Source: Enterobacter sichuanensis
Lineage (GTDB): Bacteria; Pseudomonadota; Gammaproteobacteria; Enterobacterales; Enterobacteriaceae
Assembly: GCF_002939185.1 (NCBI RefSeq)
Contig: NZ_POVL01000002.1
Location: 1-64,000, forward strand
Length of the DNA stretch: 64,000 nucleotides
Direction: 5' to 3'
The position numbers and the translations under genes are program-made. Below the pieces are notes generated by a model, which saw only the letters and a program-made list of their open reading frames with translations, did not search any database and had not been told where the DNA came from. How positions within the stretch are numbered: position 1 is the stretch's first letter; each line of letters starts with the position of its first letter. Shown here one piece after another: positions 44,401 through 57,153 of the stretch.

Positions 44401-45156
44401 TTACTCCTGCCCGGTAGAAATCAGCATCTTATGTCCCTCTATATCCAGCCTGCGGAACGCCATTTTGTACGCGCGGGCAAGATTGGGTGGCGTGAGAACC
44501 TGATCCCGCGTCCCGCTGGCGATCAGGTTTCCCTTCGACAGCAACCATACCCGGTGGGCATGACGCAAGGTATGGTTGAGGTCATGACTGCTCATTACCA
44601 CGGCGATGCCTTTTCGGCTCAGGGTGCTTAGCTGCGTATCCAGTGCCGCCTGCTGCGCCACATCCAGACCGCTCATCGGTTCATCAAGCAGCAGCAGCCG
44701 CCCGTGAGGATTACCGGCCGGGTGGATCTGCACGATTGCGGCCGCCAGACGCACCCGCTGCCACTCTCCACCCGAAAGCTGCCTGGCTTGACGAGCCAGT
44801 TTATCTTCCAGCCCCAGGGCTGCAGCCACGTCCGTCAGCAGCGCCGTATGGTGTTTATCATGCAAATGCAGCGTCAGGTAGTGCCAGACAGGCATCGCAA
44901 AGGGCGGTGTCTGCTGCTGCACAAGGTAACTGCGCCGGTGCGCCAGCGAGACTGGCGTCCAGTCGGTGAGGGGATGCCCCAGCAGCGTTACCTGCCCTTC
45001 ACCACCAACCAGGCCTGCCATCCGCGCCAGCAGCGTGCTCTTGCCCGCGCCGTTCGGCCCGACAAGATGCAGAATTTCACCCGCATTGACGGTACCGGTT
45101 ACCGGCGCCAGACGTCCCTTTTCGGCTACGTCCGTGAGCTGCATCAGCAGTGACAT
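44401..45156 (-). CDS. btuD: vitamin B12 ABC transporter ATPase BtuD
   Basis: A 251-residue ABC ATPase: Walker [10 protein letters not shown], signature [15 protein letters not shown], Walker [13 protein letters not shown], His in MSSHDLN. It drives cobalamin import through BtuC. It overlaps btuE by one base and belongs to the btuC-btuE-btuD minus-strand operon. Confidence 0.95.
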   Translation of the reverse strand: MSLLMQLTDVAEKGRLAPVTGTVNAGEILHLVGPNGAGKSTLLARMAGLVGGEGQVTLLGHPLTDWTPVSLAHRRSYLVQQQTPPFAMPVWHYLTLHLHDKHHTALLTDVAAALGLEDKLARQARQLSGGEWQRVRLAAAIVQIHPAGNPHGRLLLLDEPMSGLDVAQQAALDTQLSTLSRKGIAVVMSSHDLNHTLRHAHRVWLLSKGNLIASGTRDQVLTPPNLARAYKMAFRRLDIEGHKMLISTGQE

Positions 45157-45707
45157 TATTTCGCCAGCGCCAGCTTGATAGATTCCATCACAATCGGATC
45201 CTCAGGCGTCATATCCGGTGAAAAACGTTGCACCACCTGGCCATCACGACCAATCAGGAATTTTTCGAAGTTCCACAGAATGTCATCCGGGTAGAGCGGC
45301 GCGCGGCCTTTGCTGGCCATACGTTCATAAAAACCGCTTCCTTCCGGCGCAACGGCTTTCGGTGCGGCAGCGATCAGCTTCGCGTACAGCGGATGACGAT
45401 GCTCACCGTTGACATCAATTTTGCTGAACAGCGGGAACGTGACGCCGTAGGTGGTGCTACAAAACGTCTTGATCTCCTCTTCGCTGCCCGGCTCCTGGCC
45501 CAGGAACTGGTTGCACGGGAACCCCAGCACGGTGAAACCGTCCTTCTCCCAGGCCTTCTGAATGTTCTCCAGCTGTTCGTACTGCGGCGTCAGGCCACAT
45601 TTGGATGCCACGTTGACGATAAGCAACACGTTGCCTTTGTAGCCTTCCAGCGTGGTGTTATCGCCATCAATGGTGGTCACTTCAGTATTCAGGATATCTG
45701 ACTGCAT
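45156..45707 (-). CDS. btuE: glutathione peroxidase-family protein BtuE
   Basis: A 183-residue thiol peroxidase. Cys37 in [10 protein letters not shown], Gln in [12 protein letters not shown] and Trp in LWNFEKFLI form the catalytic triad, with Cys instead of selenocysteine. Despite its place in the btu operon it is not needed for B12 uptake in E. coli and acts on peroxides, with thioredoxin as reductant preferred. Confidence 0.95.
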   Translation of the reverse strand: MQSDILNTEVTTIDGDNTTLEGYKGNVLLIVNVASKCGLTPQYEQLENIQKAWEKDGFTVLGFPCNQFLGQEPGSEEEIKTFCSTTYGVTFPLFSKIDVNGEHRHPLYAKLIAAAPKAVAPEGSGFYERMASKGRAPLYPDDILWNFEKFLIGRDGQVVQRFSPDMTPEDPIVMESIKLALAK

Positions 45708-45742
45708 GGCATTCCCTCAGGTTGTCTTACGGGTATCGTGAT

Positions 45743-46723
45743 TTAACGTCCAGCTTTTAATAGTAGCCAGATAAAGACCGGCGCGCCCAGCGTGGCGGTC
45801 ACCACGCCAATGGGCAACTCTGCGGCTGTCAGGGCAAGCCGGGCGATGATATCGGCCACCAGCAGCGTGACGGCTCCGGCAACAGCCGAGGCCGGAAGCA
45901 AGGTTCGATGGTCAGTGAGGCCACACAGGCGCAGCATGTGCGGGATCACCAGCCCAATAAAACCAATCGCCCCCGCGAGGGCGACGCTGACGCCGACCAG
46001 CCAGCCAATGGCAATGACCAGCACATTACGCCAGAACCCAATCGGCATACCGAGCTGGCGGGCAGAGGTTTCACCCAGCGCGAGCATATTCAGCGGCTGC
46101 GCCTGCAGGGCAACCCACACGATAACCGGCACCAGCAGCACCATAAGCCAGCCCTGGTGCCAGTCAACGCCGCCAAAGCCGCCCATCATCCAGTACATGA
46201 GCTGTCTCAGGTCAAAGGAGGTTGAGAAGTAGACGGCCCAGGTCATCAGCGCGCTGCAGATGATCCCGAGCGCCACGCCGGCAAGCAGCAGACGGCTGGT
46301 CGATAAGTGCCGTCTGGCGAAGCGAAGCAGGATGACCGTGATCAGTAATGCGCCGAGAATGGCGCTCAGGCTAATACTCCACCCGGTGAGCTCTCCCCCA
46401 CCCAGCATCACCGCGGCAATCAGCCCGACGCCAGCCCCGTTCGAGACGCCGAGCAGCCCCGGTTCCGCCAGCGGGTTATCAAATAACGCCTGCATAATGG
46501 TGCCGCCCAGCGCCAGCGCGGCCCCCACCAGCATCACCGCGACGGTGCGCGGCAGACGAATTTGCCAGACAAAGAGTTGTCCGTCTGGCCCCCACCAGCT
46601 CTCAGGCCCTATCCACCTGTCACCGGCACAGAGGCTAACCCCTGCGGCGACAATGAGCAGCAGCACCAGTAAAAGCAGGCGACGTTGATCGGAACGGTGC
46701 TGGCGATGGGCGTAATCAAGCAT
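45743..46723 (-). CDS. btuC: vitamin B12 ABC transporter permease BtuC
   Basis: A 326-residue FecCD-family permease with ten membrane helices, same length as E. coli BtuC. Conserved parts include [55 protein letters not shown] and the C-terminal [14 protein letters not shown]. The ATG at 46723 matches the E. coli start. Upstream ATGs in the same frame run into the ihfA terminator region. Confidence 0.94.
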   Translation of the reverse strand: MLDYAHRQHRSDQRRLLLLVLLLIVAAGVSLCAGDRWIGPESWWGPDGQLFVWQIRLPRTVAVMLVGAALALGGTIMQALFDNPLAEPGLLGVSNGAGVGLIAAVMLGGGELTGWSISLSAILGALLITVILLRFARRHLSTSRLLLAGVALGIICSALMTWAVYFSTSFDLRQLMYWMMGGFGGVDWHQGWLMVLLVPVIVWVALQAQPLNMLALGETSARQLGMPIGFWRNVLVIAIGWLVGVSVALAGAIGFIGLVIPHMLRLCGLTDHRTLLPASAVAGAVTLLVADIIARLALTAAELPIGVVTATLGAPVFIWLLLKAGR

Positions 46724-46787
46724 GGAGTCGGTTTTATTTGCGAGAGATATCATTGATTTTACGGCGGGTTTGCCAGGGAGCGCAAAG

Positions 46788-46814
46788 AAAAAAGGCCGCA
46801 TGGGCGGCCTTTTT
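46788..46814 (-). terminator. terminator of ihfA
   Basis: Stem GGCCGC / GCGGCC with an ATGG loop, flanked by A-runs and T-runs on both strands, 12 bases after the ihfA stop. Confidence 0.88.
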
Positions 46815-46826
46815 AGTTAGTTCATA

Positions 46827-47126
46827 TTACTCTGCTTTGGGCGTTGCGTTTTCGACACGGCTTTTTAACTTCTGGCCGGGTCTGAAGGTCACCACGCGGC
46901 GGGCTGTAATGGGAATATCTTCCCCCGTCTTCGGGTTACGACCCGGACGTTGGTTTTTGTCTCGCAAATCAAAATTGCCAAAGCCGGAGAGTTTTACCTG
47001 CTCACCATTTTCCAGAGCACGACGGATCTCTTCGAAAAACAGCTCTACCAGCTCTTTGGCATCCCGTTTGCTAAGCCCAAGCTTATCAAACAGATATTCT
47101 GACATTTCAGCTTTTGTAAGCGCCAT
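46827..47126 (-). CDS. ihfA: integration host factor subunit alpha
   Basis: A 99-residue DNA-bending protein of the HU/IHF family. The beta arm [14 protein letters not shown] holds the intercalating Pro. It forms a heterodimer with IhfB and bends DNA at promoters such as sigma-54 ones. It starts four bases after the pheT stop, as in the E. coli pheST-ihfA operon, where it also has its own promoter within pheT. Confidence 0.97.
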   Translation of the reverse strand: MALTKAEMSEYLFDKLGLSKRDAKELVELFFEEIRRALENGEQVKLSGFGNFDLRDKNQRPGRNPKTGEDIPITARRVVTFRPGQKLKSRVENATPKAE

Positions 47127-47130
47127 AGGT

Positions 47131-49518
47131 TCAATCCCTCAATGATGCCTGGAATCGCTCTTTTAATGCCTCTACACATTTGGCGACGGTAGCGGCAATC
47201 TCCTCTTCTTCGAGTGTACGGCTGGTATCCTGAAGGATAAGGCTGATAGCGAGGCTCTTGAAACCTTCTGCTACGCCCTTGCCGCGGTACACGTCAAATA
47301 AGTTTACGCCAACTACCTGATTTACGCCAACTTTCTTACATTCGGCCAAAATATCTGCTGCAGGCACATTTTCGGCGACCACAACCGCGATATCACGGCG
47401 GTTTGCCGGGAAGCGGGAGACGTCCTGAGCCTGAGGGATCACGCGGTCTGCCACCAGGTTCCACTCCAGCTCAAACACGATGGTACGGCCGTTCAGGTCC
47501 AGTTTACGTTCCAGCTCAGGGTGAACAACGCCAATAAAACCAACACGTTTGCCGTCTAAATAGATGGCTGCACTCTGACCCGGATGCAGGGCCGGAATGG
47601 CTTCTGCGCGGAATTCAATTTCAGATAATTTACCGGTCAGATCGAGAATCGCTTCCAGATCGCCCTTCATATCGTAGAAATCAACCGTGCCTTTTGCCAG
47701 GTCCCAGTGCTCTTCATAGCGGTTACCGCTAATCGCACCAGCCAGCATAAGATCCTGACGGATGCCTAAATTTGCCTGATTATCCGGCACAAAGCGCAAA
47801 CCGCTTTCGAAAATTCGCACGCGGTTTTGCTGGCGATTCTGGTTATAAACGACAGTGCCCAGCAGGCCGGTCCACAGAGACAGACGCATAGCCGACATTT
47901 CGCTGGAGATTGGGCTTGGCAGGATCAGGGCTTCCTGACCTGGGTGGATCAGCTGCTGCAGTTTTGGATCAACAAAGCTGTAGGTGATCACTTCCTGGTA
48001 GCCTTTGTCGTTCAGCATGGTTTTCACACGCTTCAGGGACAGGTCGGCTTCACGGTGGGACCCCATCACCAGACCCGCCTGCACAGGCTCGTCAGGGATG
48101 TTGTTGTAGCCGTACACGCGGGCCACTTCTTCCACCAGATCTTCTTCAATTTCCATGTCGAAACGCCAGGATGGCGCAACGGCTTGCCACTCGTCCTGGC
48201 CTTCGGTCACTTCACAGCCCAGACGCTTCAGGATATCGGTCACCTGCGCATCGGGTACGTGGTGACCAATCAGGCGATCCAGCTTGCTGCGACGCAGGGT
48301 GATGGTCGCGCGCTTCGGCAGCGTGGCTTCGTGGGTGACATCAATCACCGGGCCCGCTTCACCGCCGCAGATGTCGATCAGCAGACGGGTGGCACGTTCC
48401 ATCGCTTTGTACTGCAGCGCAGGGTCAACACCGCGCTCGTAACGGTGAGAGGCATCGGTGTGCAGACCGTGACGGCGTGCGCGACCGGTGATAGAGAGCG
48501 GGCTGAAGAATGCACATTCCAGCAGCACGTTTTGCGTCTCATCGTTCACGCCAGAGTGTTCGCCACCGAAGATACCGCCCATCGCCAGCGCTTTGCTGTG
48601 GTCAGCAATCACCAGCGTGTCAGCGTTCAGTTTCGCTTCGCTGCCGTCAAGCAGAACCAGGGTTTCACCCTCTTTCGCCATGCGTACAACAATACCGCCT
48701 TCGATACGATCTTTATCGAACGCGTGCATCGGCTGACCCAGCTCCAGCAGTACGTAGTTGGTCACGTCAACCACCGCATCGATAGAACGAATACCACAGC
48801 GACGCAGTTTCTCTTTCATCCACAGCGGGGTTGGCGCTTTAACATTGATGCCTTTCACCACACGACCGAGGTAGCGTGGGCAGGCATCCGCGGCATCAAC
48901 CTGAATAGGCAGAACGTCACTGATGGTCGCTTCAACCGGGACGATCTCCGGCGCGTTCAGTTCGGTCTGGTTCAGCACGGCAACGTCGCGCGCAACGCCG
49001 ATAATCCCTAAGCAATCAGCACGGTTTGGCGTGACGCTGATTTCGATGGTGTTGTCATCAAGCTTCAGGTATTCGCGGATATCGGTACCGATCGGCGCAT
49101 CCAGCGGCAGCTCGATGATGCCGTTGTGATCGTCGGAAATCCCCAGCTCAGAGAACGAGCACAGCATACCTTCGGACGGTTCACCGCGCAGTTTGGCAGC
49201 TTTGATTTTGAAATCACCCGGCAGCACAGCACCGACGGTCGCCACGGCCACTTTCAGCCCCTGACGGCAGTTTGGTGCGCCGCAGACGATATCCAGCAGA
49301 CGGTCACCGCCCACGTTGACTTTTGTTACGCGCAGTTTGTCCGCGTTAGGGTGCTGACCGCACTCCACCACTTCACCCACGACCACGCCATTGAACGCGC
49401 CCGAAACCGGCTCAACGCCGTCCACTTCCAGACCCGCCATGGTGATCTGGTTAGAAAGCGCGTCGCTGTCCAGCGTGGTGTTCACCCATTCGCGTAACCA
49501 CAGTTCACTGAATTTCAT
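47131..49518 (-). CDS. pheT: phenylalanyl-tRNA synthetase beta subunit
   Basis: A 795-residue protein, same length as in E. coli: tRNA-binding OB domain (about 40-150), B3/B4 editing domain (about 210-390), B5 and catalytic-like core, C-terminal anticodon-binding FDX-ACB domain (about 700-794). It pairs with PheS in an alpha2beta2 enzyme. It lies 15 bases after pheS. Confidence 0.97.
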   Translation of the reverse strand: MKFSELWLREWVNTTLDSDALSNQITMAGLEVDGVEPVSGAFNGVVVGEVVECGQHPNADKLRVTKVNVGGDRLLDIVCGAPNCRQGLKVAVATVGAVLPGDFKIKAAKLRGEPSEGMLCSFSELGISDDHNGIIELPLDAPIGTDIREYLKLDDNTIEISVTPNRADCLGIIGVARDVAVLNQTELNAPEIVPVEATISDVLPIQVDAADACPRYLGRVVKGINVKAPTPLWMKEKLRRCGIRSIDAVVDVTNYVLLELGQPMHAFDKDRIEGGIVVRMAKEGETLVLLDGSEAKLNADTLVIADHSKALAMGGIFGGEHSGVNDETQNVLLECAFFSPLSITGRARRHGLHTDASHRYERGVDPALQYKAMERATRLLIDICGGEAGPVIDVTHEATLPKRATITLRRSKLDRLIGHHVPDAQVTDILKRLGCEVTEGQDEWQAVAPSWRFDMEIEEDLVEEVARVYGYNNIPDEPVQAGLVMGSHREADLSLKRVKTMLNDKGYQEVITYSFVDPKLQQLIHPGQEALILPSPISSEMSAMRLSLWTGLLGTVVYNQNRQQNRVRIFESGLRFVPDNQANLGIRQDLMLAGAISGNRYEEHWDLAKGTVDFYDMKGDLEAILDLTGKLSEIEFRAEAIPALHPGQSAAIYLDGKRVGFIGVVHPELERKLDLNGRTIVFELEWNLVADRVIPQAQDVSRFPANRRDIAVVVAENVPAADILAECKKVGVNQVVGVNLFDVYRGKGVAEGFKSLAISLILQDTSRTLEEEEIAATVAKCVEALKERFQASLRD

Positions 49519-49533
49519 TGTTCTGTCCTGCCC

Positions 49534-50610
<1,077 letters not shown>

Positions 50611-50631
50611 TCACGCGCTAGCCTCCTGATC

Positions 50632-50676
50632 TCAGGTGCTAAAGTAAAAGAAGAAGCGGAAAATAGCAGCATTCAT
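50632..50676 (-). CDS. pheM: pheST leader peptide PheM
   Basis: A 14-codon frame encoding [14 protein letters not shown], identical to E. coli PheM as I recall it. Five of 14 codons are Phe. Ribosome stalling on these codons when charged tRNA-Phe is short favours the antiterminator and lets pheST be transcribed. Confidence 0.93.
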
Positions 50677-50764
50677 GCTTGCGTTACCTTGTGTGGTAAG
50701 GAACCTAACGCCTTATTGAAAAGGGTAGCCCAAAAATTGTCAACGTTTTGATGCTGTTGAAACG

Positions 50765-50788
50765 AAAAGAGGGAGCCAGGCCCCCTCT
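50765..50788 (-). terminator. terminator of the infC-rpmI-rplT genes
   Basis: G/C-rich stem between GAGGGAGCC (50769-50777) and GGCCCCCTC (50779-50787), followed by TTTTCG on the minus strand, 11 bases after the rplT stop. Some read-through into pheM is known in E. coli. Confidence 0.65.
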
Positions 50789-50798
50789 CTCAACTGGC

Positions 50799-51176
<378 letters not shown>

Positions 51177-51204
51177 CTAAGTTAAAAAAGTTAAACGAAA
51201 CGAC

Positions 51205-51426
<222 letters not shown>

Positions 51427-51498
51427 TTAAATAAACGAAACCCAGGCGAACAAAACCTGTGAAGCGCAAAGGCTCCACAGGAATTGCTACTTGAAGGC

Positions 51499-52044
<546 letters not shown>

Positions 52045-53973
52045 TTATTCCTCCAGTTGTTGAAGACTGCGGCTGCGAATCTCTTGTTGCAGCTTCTCAA
52101 TCACTTCACTTACGTCCAGGCTGCCCAGGTCTTTACCACGGCGGGTGCGAACGGCAACTTTGCCTGCTTCCACCTCTTTATCACCACAGACCAACATATA
52201 CGGGACACGACGTAAAGTGTGCTCGCGGATTTTAAAGCCAATCTTCTCATTTCTCAAGTCTGCTTTTACGCGAATGCCCGCATTTTGTAGTTTCTGCGTC
52301 AATTCTTTAACGTAATCCGCCTGAGAATCGGTAATGTTCATCACCACGACCTGCACCGGCGCAAGCCAGGTTGGGAAGAAGCCAGCAAACTCTTCGGTCA
52401 GGATGCCGATGAAGCGCTCCAGTGAACCGAGAATTGCACGGTGAATCATAACCGGTACCTGACGCTCGTTGTCTTCGCCAACATAAGAGGCGCTTAAACG
52501 CTGCGGCAGGGAGAAGTCCAGCTGTACCGTTCCGCACTGCCATGCGCGATCGAGGCAGTCATACAGGGTAAATTCAATTTTCGGACCGTAGAATGCGCCC
52601 TCGCCCAGCTGATATTCGAACGGAATCCCGTTCTCTTCCAGTGCAACGGCGAGATCCGCTTCTGCGCGATCCCAGGTCTCATCGCTACCGATACGTTTTT
52701 CCGGGCGCGTTGAGAGTTTGACCACGATCTTCTCGAAGCCAAAGGTGCTGTACATATCGTAGACCATACGAATACAGGCGTTAACTTCATCACGGACCTG
52801 GTCTTCAGTACAGAAGATATGCGCATCATCCTGAGTAAAGCCACGCACGCGCATCAGACCGTGCAGAGCACCTGATGGTTCGTTACGGTGGCAGCTACCG
52901 AACTCCGCCATACGCAGCGGCAGGTCGCGGTAGGATTTCAGACCCTGGTTGAAGATCTGAACGTGGCCCGGGCAGTTCATTGGCTTAATGCAGTATTCAC
53001 GGTTCTCAGACGAGGTGGTGAACATCGCATCCTTGTAGTTGTCCCAGTGGCCGGTTTTTTCCCACAGCACACGGTCCATCATGAACGGACCTTTCACTTC
53101 CTGATACTGGTACTCTTTCAGCTTGGAGCGTACGAAGGTTTCCAGTTCACGGAAAATGGTCCAGCCATCGTTATGCCAGAACACCATACCCGGCGCTTCT
53201 TCCTGCATGTGGTACAGGTCAAGCTGCTTACCGATTTTACGGTGGTCACGCTTCGCGGCCTCTTCCAGGCGCAGCAGGTACGCGTTCAGGGCTTTTTTGT
53301 CGGCCCACGCGGTACCATAAATACGCTGCAACATCTTGTTGTTGCTGTCGCCACGCCAGTAAGCGCCTGCGATCTTCATCAGTTTGAAGTGATGGCAGAA
53401 GCGCATGTTCGGCACGTGCGGTCCACGGCACATGTCGACGTATTCTTCGTGATGGTACAAGCCAGGCTTGTCATCATGGGAGATATTTTCGTCAAGAATA
53501 GAGACTTTATAGCTCTCGCCGCGCTTCACGAAGGTTTCACGCGCTTCGTGCCAGCTGACTTTCTTCTTGATGACGTCATAGTTGGTTTCGGCGAGCTCGT
53601 GCATACGTTTTTCGAGCGCGTCGATATCTTCCTGAGTCAGGGTGTGGTCAAGGTCAACGTCATAGTAGAAACCGTTGTCGATCACCGGACCGATCGCCAT
53701 TTTGGTGTTGGGCCACAGCTGTTTGATGGCATGACCTAACAGATGCGCGCAGGAGTGACGAATGATCTCCAGACCTTCTTCGTCTTTCGCGGTGATGATG
53801 GCAAGCGTCGCATCGTTTTCGATGAGATCGGAGGCGTCCACCAGTTCACCGTTAACACGGCCAGCGATAGTCGCTTTCGCGAGACCCGGACCGATATCCA
53901 GGGCAACATCCATTGGGCTTACAGCGTGATCGAAATGGCGTTGGCTGCCATCAGGAAGAGTAATTACAGGCAT
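52045..53973 (-). CDS. thrS: threonyl-tRNA synthetase
   Basis: A 642-residue class II synthetase, same length as in E. coli: TGS domain (1-60), editing domain (about 65-225, with [10 protein letters not shown]), catalytic core with the zinc Cys in [12 protein letters not shown], and C-terminal anticodon domain (about 535-642). In E. coli it represses its own mRNA by binding tRNA-like hairpins in the leader. Confidence 0.98.
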   Translation of the reverse strand: MPVITLPDGSQRHFDHAVSPMDVALDIGPGLAKATIAGRVNGELVDASDLIENDATLAIITAKDEEGLEIIRHSCAHLLGHAIKQLWPNTKMAIGPVIDNGFYYDVDLDHTLTQEDIDALEKRMHELAETNYDVIKKKVSWHEARETFVKRGESYKVSILDENISHDDKPGLYHHEEYVDMCRGPHVPNMRFCHHFKLMKIAGAYWRGDSNNKMLQRIYGTAWADKKALNAYLLRLEEAAKRDHRKIGKQLDLYHMQEEAPGMVFWHNDGWTIFRELETFVRSKLKEYQYQEVKGPFMMDRVLWEKTGHWDNYKDAMFTTSSENREYCIKPMNCPGHVQIFNQGLKSYRDLPLRMAEFGSCHRNEPSGALHGLMRVRGFTQDDAHIFCTEDQVRDEVNACIRMVYDMYSTFGFEKIVVKLSTRPEKRIGSDETWDRAEADLAVALEENGIPFEYQLGEGAFYGPKIEFTLYDCLDRAWQCGTVQLDFSLPQRLSASYVGEDNERQVPVMIHRAILGSLERFIGILTEEFAGFFPTWLAPVQVVVMNITDSQADYVKELTQKLQNAGIRVKADLRNEKIGFKIREHTLRRVPYMLVCGDKEVEAGKVAVRTRRGKDLGSLDVSEVIEKLQQEIRSRSLQQLEE

Positions 53974-54295
53974 TTTATATCCTTATTTGCAGTGATGCCC
54001 CACACATAAGAGCATATACAAAGAAAATAATCGTGATTTGACAATAGATTACGAGACCATCTGACCAACAATCGTCAAATTGGTTCGTCATCATTCACCT
54101 GCCAGAATCAGAATAATTCGGATTTACGGCAGGCTTCGTAATGGTAACACTAATCACAGGGCGTATGCATCCTCTGCTGGCAGATTGATGCGCTGGCACT
54201 TTTGCATGAATTTGCAGGTGGCCAGTTCCCGGTGCTCGCATTCCTGAAATGCTGGGCTACTCTTGAACAGATCTTTAAACCCAAAGGTGCATACC
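53974..54295. other. intergenic stretch with the thrS promoter and leader
   Basis: About 320 bases before thrS (minus strand) and yncL (plus strand). In the thrS leader direction there is a hairpin with ACCAA/TTGGT arms at about 54065-54085 that could be part of the autoregulatory operator. I cannot place the operator domains with certainty. The part nearer yncL shows no feature I recognise. Confidence 0.4.
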
Positions 54296-54388
54296 ATGAA
54301 CGTATCCAGTAGAACGGTTGTGATATTGAACATCCTTTCAGCGACAGGTTTATTGTTGATTCTCGCCGAACGATTCCACTGGTTCTAA
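54296..54388 (+). CDS. yncL: 30-residue single-span membrane protein, YncL-like
   Basis: ATG at 54296, with AAAGG eight bases upstream, encodes 30 residues beginning MNVSSRTVV, followed by one hydrophobic segment (about residues 9-23) and the end ERFHWF. The N-terminus and layout match E. coli YncL (31 aa), one of the small inner-membrane proteins induced by stress. Function unknown. A different minus-strand frame covers the same bases but has no protein-like character. Confidence 0.7.
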   Translation: MNVSSRTVVILNILSATGLLLILAERFHWF

Positions 54389-54403
54389 GCCCAACCCTAC
54401 GCT

Positions 54404-54492
54404 GGCATAACCTGATCGATCCTGTGAAGGGGCATGTATCAGCCCTGTTTGATAGACTGTGGGTGTTAACAAACAAGGATCAGGTTATGCCA
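54404..54492 (+). promoter_or_regulatory. 15-bp inverted repeat covering the yniD start codon
   Basis: Arms TGGCATAACCTGATC (from 54403) and GATCAGGTTATGCCA (to 54492) are perfect complements around 60 bases. The right arm contains the yniD ATG (54487-54489) and begins inside its AAGGA. If transcribed as one RNA, the hairpin would hide the ribosome binding site. Confidence 0.55.
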
Positions 54493-54594
54493 ACAAAACG
54501 ATTTGCCGTAAAACACTGGAAAATGGTGCTGGTGCTGATTGCCATCTGCGGCGCAATGCTGCTACTTCGCTGGGCGGCGATGATTTGGGGCTAA
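54487..54594 (+). CDS. yniD: 35-residue membrane protein YniD
   Basis: ATG at 54487 to TAA at 54592-54594. The basic N-terminus MPTKRFAVKHWKM is followed by one hydrophobic span and the ending LLRWAAMIWG. This matches E. coli YniD almost residue for residue. YniD is a small inner-membrane protein of unknown function. AAGGATCAGG lies just upstream but within the inverted repeat noted separately. Confidence 0.9.
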   Translation: MPTKRFAVKHWKMVLVLIAICGAMLLLRWAAMIWG

Positions 54595-54634
54595 ACGTCA
54601 ACAGAAGGAAAGCCAACTGGCCTGAGATGAGAAA

Positions 54635-54658
54635 CGGGCCGACATTTTCATCGGCCCG
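54635..54658. terminator. hairpin between yniD and ydiY
   Basis: Perfect stem CGGGCCGA / TCGGCCCG with an eight-base loop, six bases after the ydiY stop on the minus strand, followed there by TTTCTC. It probably ends ydiY and perhaps yniD. Confidence 0.6.
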
Positions 54659-54664
54659 CCATAA

Positions 54665-55423
54665 TTACATTTTATAACCCAGTGAAACCGTGGTTCTGCG
54701 GTCGGTATGATCCGGTGCCGTTTCTGGCGGTGACGAGTTCCAGGTGACGTTGTAGGCCACTTTCAGCCCAAAGTGTTCGTTGATGGCCACGTTCAGCGCC
54801 GTCTCAGAGTTCAGCGTCGTATCGTCGGCACCAAATACAGAAACACCCTGCGTGAATTTGGTGTTGTCAGTCATCTGCCAGGCATAGGTCCCGGACGCGT
54901 AACCGAGCGGTTGGGTTTTGGTATCGCCATCGGTGTACTCGTCATAGCGCACACCTGGACCGAATTCAAAACGGAAGCTGTGTACCGGGCCGTTCAGGAA
55001 CTGGCGACCATAACCGGCGGTAAACACATCGCGCTGGCGATAACCGTTGTAACGGTCGGTTAACCAGCTTGCCTGACCAAACAGGTAGTCATAGTCGGTC
55101 ATGTTGTAACGGCTACGTCCGCCTACCGCATATTTCTCGGAAGAGCGTTCGTCATTCGCGGACGTGTTGCTGGCATTTCCCCACAGCGACCAGGCGGTCG
55201 TGTTACCGTACCAGGTGAGCGTACTGTCCGCTGTCAGAGAGGAGCTTTTGGTGTTACCGGATTGTGCCAGATACCCAGCGTTCAGGTTACCTTCAAAAGG
55301 TTTTTTCGCGGTGGTGGGATCGTCCATGACAGTAAAAACGGTATCATCGGCGGCTGCGTTCATAGCTGCAAACACGCCACCCGCCAGCATCAGTGCAGCG
55401 GGAACTGTCTTTAAAAGCTTCAT
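54665..55423 (-). CDS. ydiY: DUF481 outer-membrane beta-barrel protein YdiY
   Basis: A 252-residue protein, same length as E. coli YdiY. The signal peptide is cut after NAAA (about residue 25). The rest is beta-rich with alternating patterns ending in TVSLGYKM, as for small outer-membrane barrels. In E. coli it is reported as acid-inducible; function unknown. The start at 55423 follows AAGGAGTCC... read from the minus strand as GGACTCCTTAATAAA; the longer frame upstream is not conserved. Confidence 0.92.
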   Translation of the reverse strand: MKLLKTVPAALMLAGGVFAAMNAAADDTVFTVMDDPTTAKKPFEGNLNAGYLAQSGNTKSSSLTADSTLTWYGNTTAWSLWGNASNTSANDERSSEKYAVGGRSRYNMTDYDYLFGQASWLTDRYNGYRQRDVFTAGYGRQFLNGPVHSFRFEFGPGVRYDEYTDGDTKTQPLGYASGTYAWQMTDNTKFTQGVSVFGADDTTLNSETALNVAINEHFGLKVAYNVTWNSSPPETAPDHTDRRTTVSLGYKM

Positions 55424-55718
55424 TTTATTAAGGAGTCCGTACAACAAAAAAAGAGACCACACGGTCCCGGAATCTTTCTTGAGGATCAATGACAAGGCGT
55501 CCAGAGAAAGGTAACAAATTATAAAAAGCCGCAAATAACATAGCAATGTTTTCTTATTTCATTTTTTGAATAAGAACGATCCCAAAAAGCGTTTTATTTT
55601 ATATATCCCGCGCCTCACTTTACGTCTGTATTCATATTTAAAATCATACTGTTATTTACATTGCGTTCCGGACAAAGGGTGCCAGACTAATAGGAACCCA
55701 CGCTAAAAGGAGGTAATG

Positions 55719-56651
55719 ATGGTTTCTATCTACACCCTGACGCTCTCCCCTTCCCTTGATTCCGCAACCCTGACGCCGCAGATTTACCCGGAAGGTAAGT
55801 TGCGCTGTAGCGCCCCTGTCTTTGAGCCCGGCGGCGGCGGTATCAACGTGGCGCGCGCCATTACGCACCTTGGCGGCCACGCCACGGCAATTTTTCCCGT
55901 CGGTGGGGCCACCGGCGAACACCTGGTCTCTTTGCTGGCAGATGAACAGGTCGCCGTAGAGACCGTGGAGGCCAAAGACTGGACGCGGCAGAACCTGCAT
56001 GTGCACGTGGAGTCCAGCGGCGAGCAGTATCGCTTTGTGATGCCCGGCGCGAAGCTCAGTGATGACGAGTTTCGTCAGCTTGAAGAGAAAGTGCTGACCA
56101 TAGAAAGCGGCGCACTGCTGGTGATAAGCGGTAGCCTGCCGCCCGGAGTGAGTACGGATAAATTAACCGCGCTTATTCAGGCGGCGCAGCAGCGCGGTAT
56201 CCGCTGCATTCTCGACAGCAGCGGCGAAGCCCTGCAGGCGGCACTCGTGCCGGGCAATCTGGAGCTGGTCAAACCGAACCAGAAAGAGCTCAGCGCGCTG
56301 GTCAACCGTGAGTTGACGCAACCGGATGATGTTCGCACCGCCGCACAGGAGCTGGTACGCAGCGGCAAAGCACGACGCGTCGTGGTCTCTCTGGGCCCTC
56401 AGGGGGCACTGGCCGTCGATGAAACGTCGGCCGTTCAGGTTGTCCCACCGCCCATGAAAAGTCAGAGTACGGTTGGCGCCGGGGATAGCATGGTTGGCGC
56501 GATGACGCTGAAACTGGCGCAGGGCGCGTCTTTGCTGGAAATGGCGCGTTACGGTGTGGCGGCGGGTAGCGCCGCAACCATCAACCAGGGCACGCGTCTG
56601 TGTTCGCTGGCCGATACGCAAAAAATCGTCGATTACCTGTCCCGAGATTAA
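55719..56651 (+). CDS. pfkB: 6-phosphofructokinase II PfkB
   Basis: A 310-residue ribokinase-family enzyme phosphorylating fructose 6-phosphate. It has the glycine-rich FEPGGGGINVARAI near the N-terminus, KPNQKELSALVNRELTQP with the substrate/ATP-site residues, and catalytic Asp in STVGAGDSMVGA. It is close to E. coli PfkB. AGGAGG favours the ATG at 55719 over the one three bases earlier. Confidence 0.96.
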   Translation: MVSIYTLTLSPSLDSATLTPQIYPEGKLRCSAPVFEPGGGGINVARAITHLGGHATAIFPVGGATGEHLVSLLADEQVAVETVEAKDWTRQNLHVHVESSGEQYRFVMPGAKLSDDEFRQLEEKVLTIESGALLVISGSLPPGVSTDKLTALIQAAQQRGIRCILDSSGEALQAALVPGNLELVKPNQKELSALVNRELTQPDDVRTAAQELVRSGKARRVVVSLGPQGALAVDETSAVQVVPPPMKSQSTVGAGDSMVGAMTLKLAQGASLLEMARYGVAAGSAATINQGTRLCSLADTQKIVDYLSRD

Positions 56652-56757
56652 CGCCCGTTCCCCTTGATCGTTATGGAGGGGAATCTCATCTCTTAGTCGC
56701 CAAACGCAAACTATCGACTATGCTAAGAAAACTTCCATGATAACAATGAGGTGAATT

Positions 56758-57048
56758 ATGAGCAGTGGTGACATCACCCGCTACGTCGTAACCGTCAACC
56801 TTCATGAAGCCTCGCTGACGGAGCTGAATGAGCTCAACAACGCCTTCACCCGGGCTAAGTTTCTCCTCACGCTCACGGATGACGAGGGCAATATTCACGA
56901 TTTAGGCACCCTGGCATTTGGTCTCATCTCTGCGCTGACTAAAAAAGAAGTGCATGCGCTGGCCGCCAGTCTGGTGGAAAGTGTGACCGACAAACCCACC
57001 GAGATTGACGTCGATACCTGGGAAAGCTGGCAGAAAAAAGAACAATAA
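56758..57048 (+). CDS. ydiZ: small conserved protein YdiZ
   Basis: A 96-residue protein, same length and position as E. coli YdiZ. Function unknown. It is acidic (DDEGNIHDLG, TEIDVDTWESW) and starts MSSGDITRYVVTVNLHE. No signal peptide or membrane span. GAGG lies upstream of the ATG. It lies alone between pfkB and yniA. Confidence 0.85.
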   Translation: MSSGDITRYVVTVNLHEASLTELNELNNAFTRAKFLLTLTDDEGNIHDLGTLAFGLISALTKKEVHALAASLVESVTDKPTEIDVDTWESWQKKEQ

Positions 57049-57153
57049 GTGCCCTGCATGAATTTAAACCGCTCAGGTGTGCGTTAGTTCGTATTTTTTT
57101 ACCGCAATAATGCGCTAACTTTATGATCTGGCAGACAACATGGGAGAGACATC

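Noticed and set aside
47827-49011. Plus-strand open frame of 394 codons opposite pheT
   Set aside because: Antisense to a certain gene and without family features.
54150-54476. Minus-strand open frame of 108 codons over the yncL region
   Set aside because: The plus strand carries a recognisable small membrane-protein gene here; the minus frame has no protein-like pattern and could only be a chance frame. A transposase remnant was considered and not supported.
56658-56683. Hairpin TTCCCC/GGGGAA after pfkB
   Set aside because: The stem is only six bp with a 14-base loop and no T-run; too weak to call a terminator.
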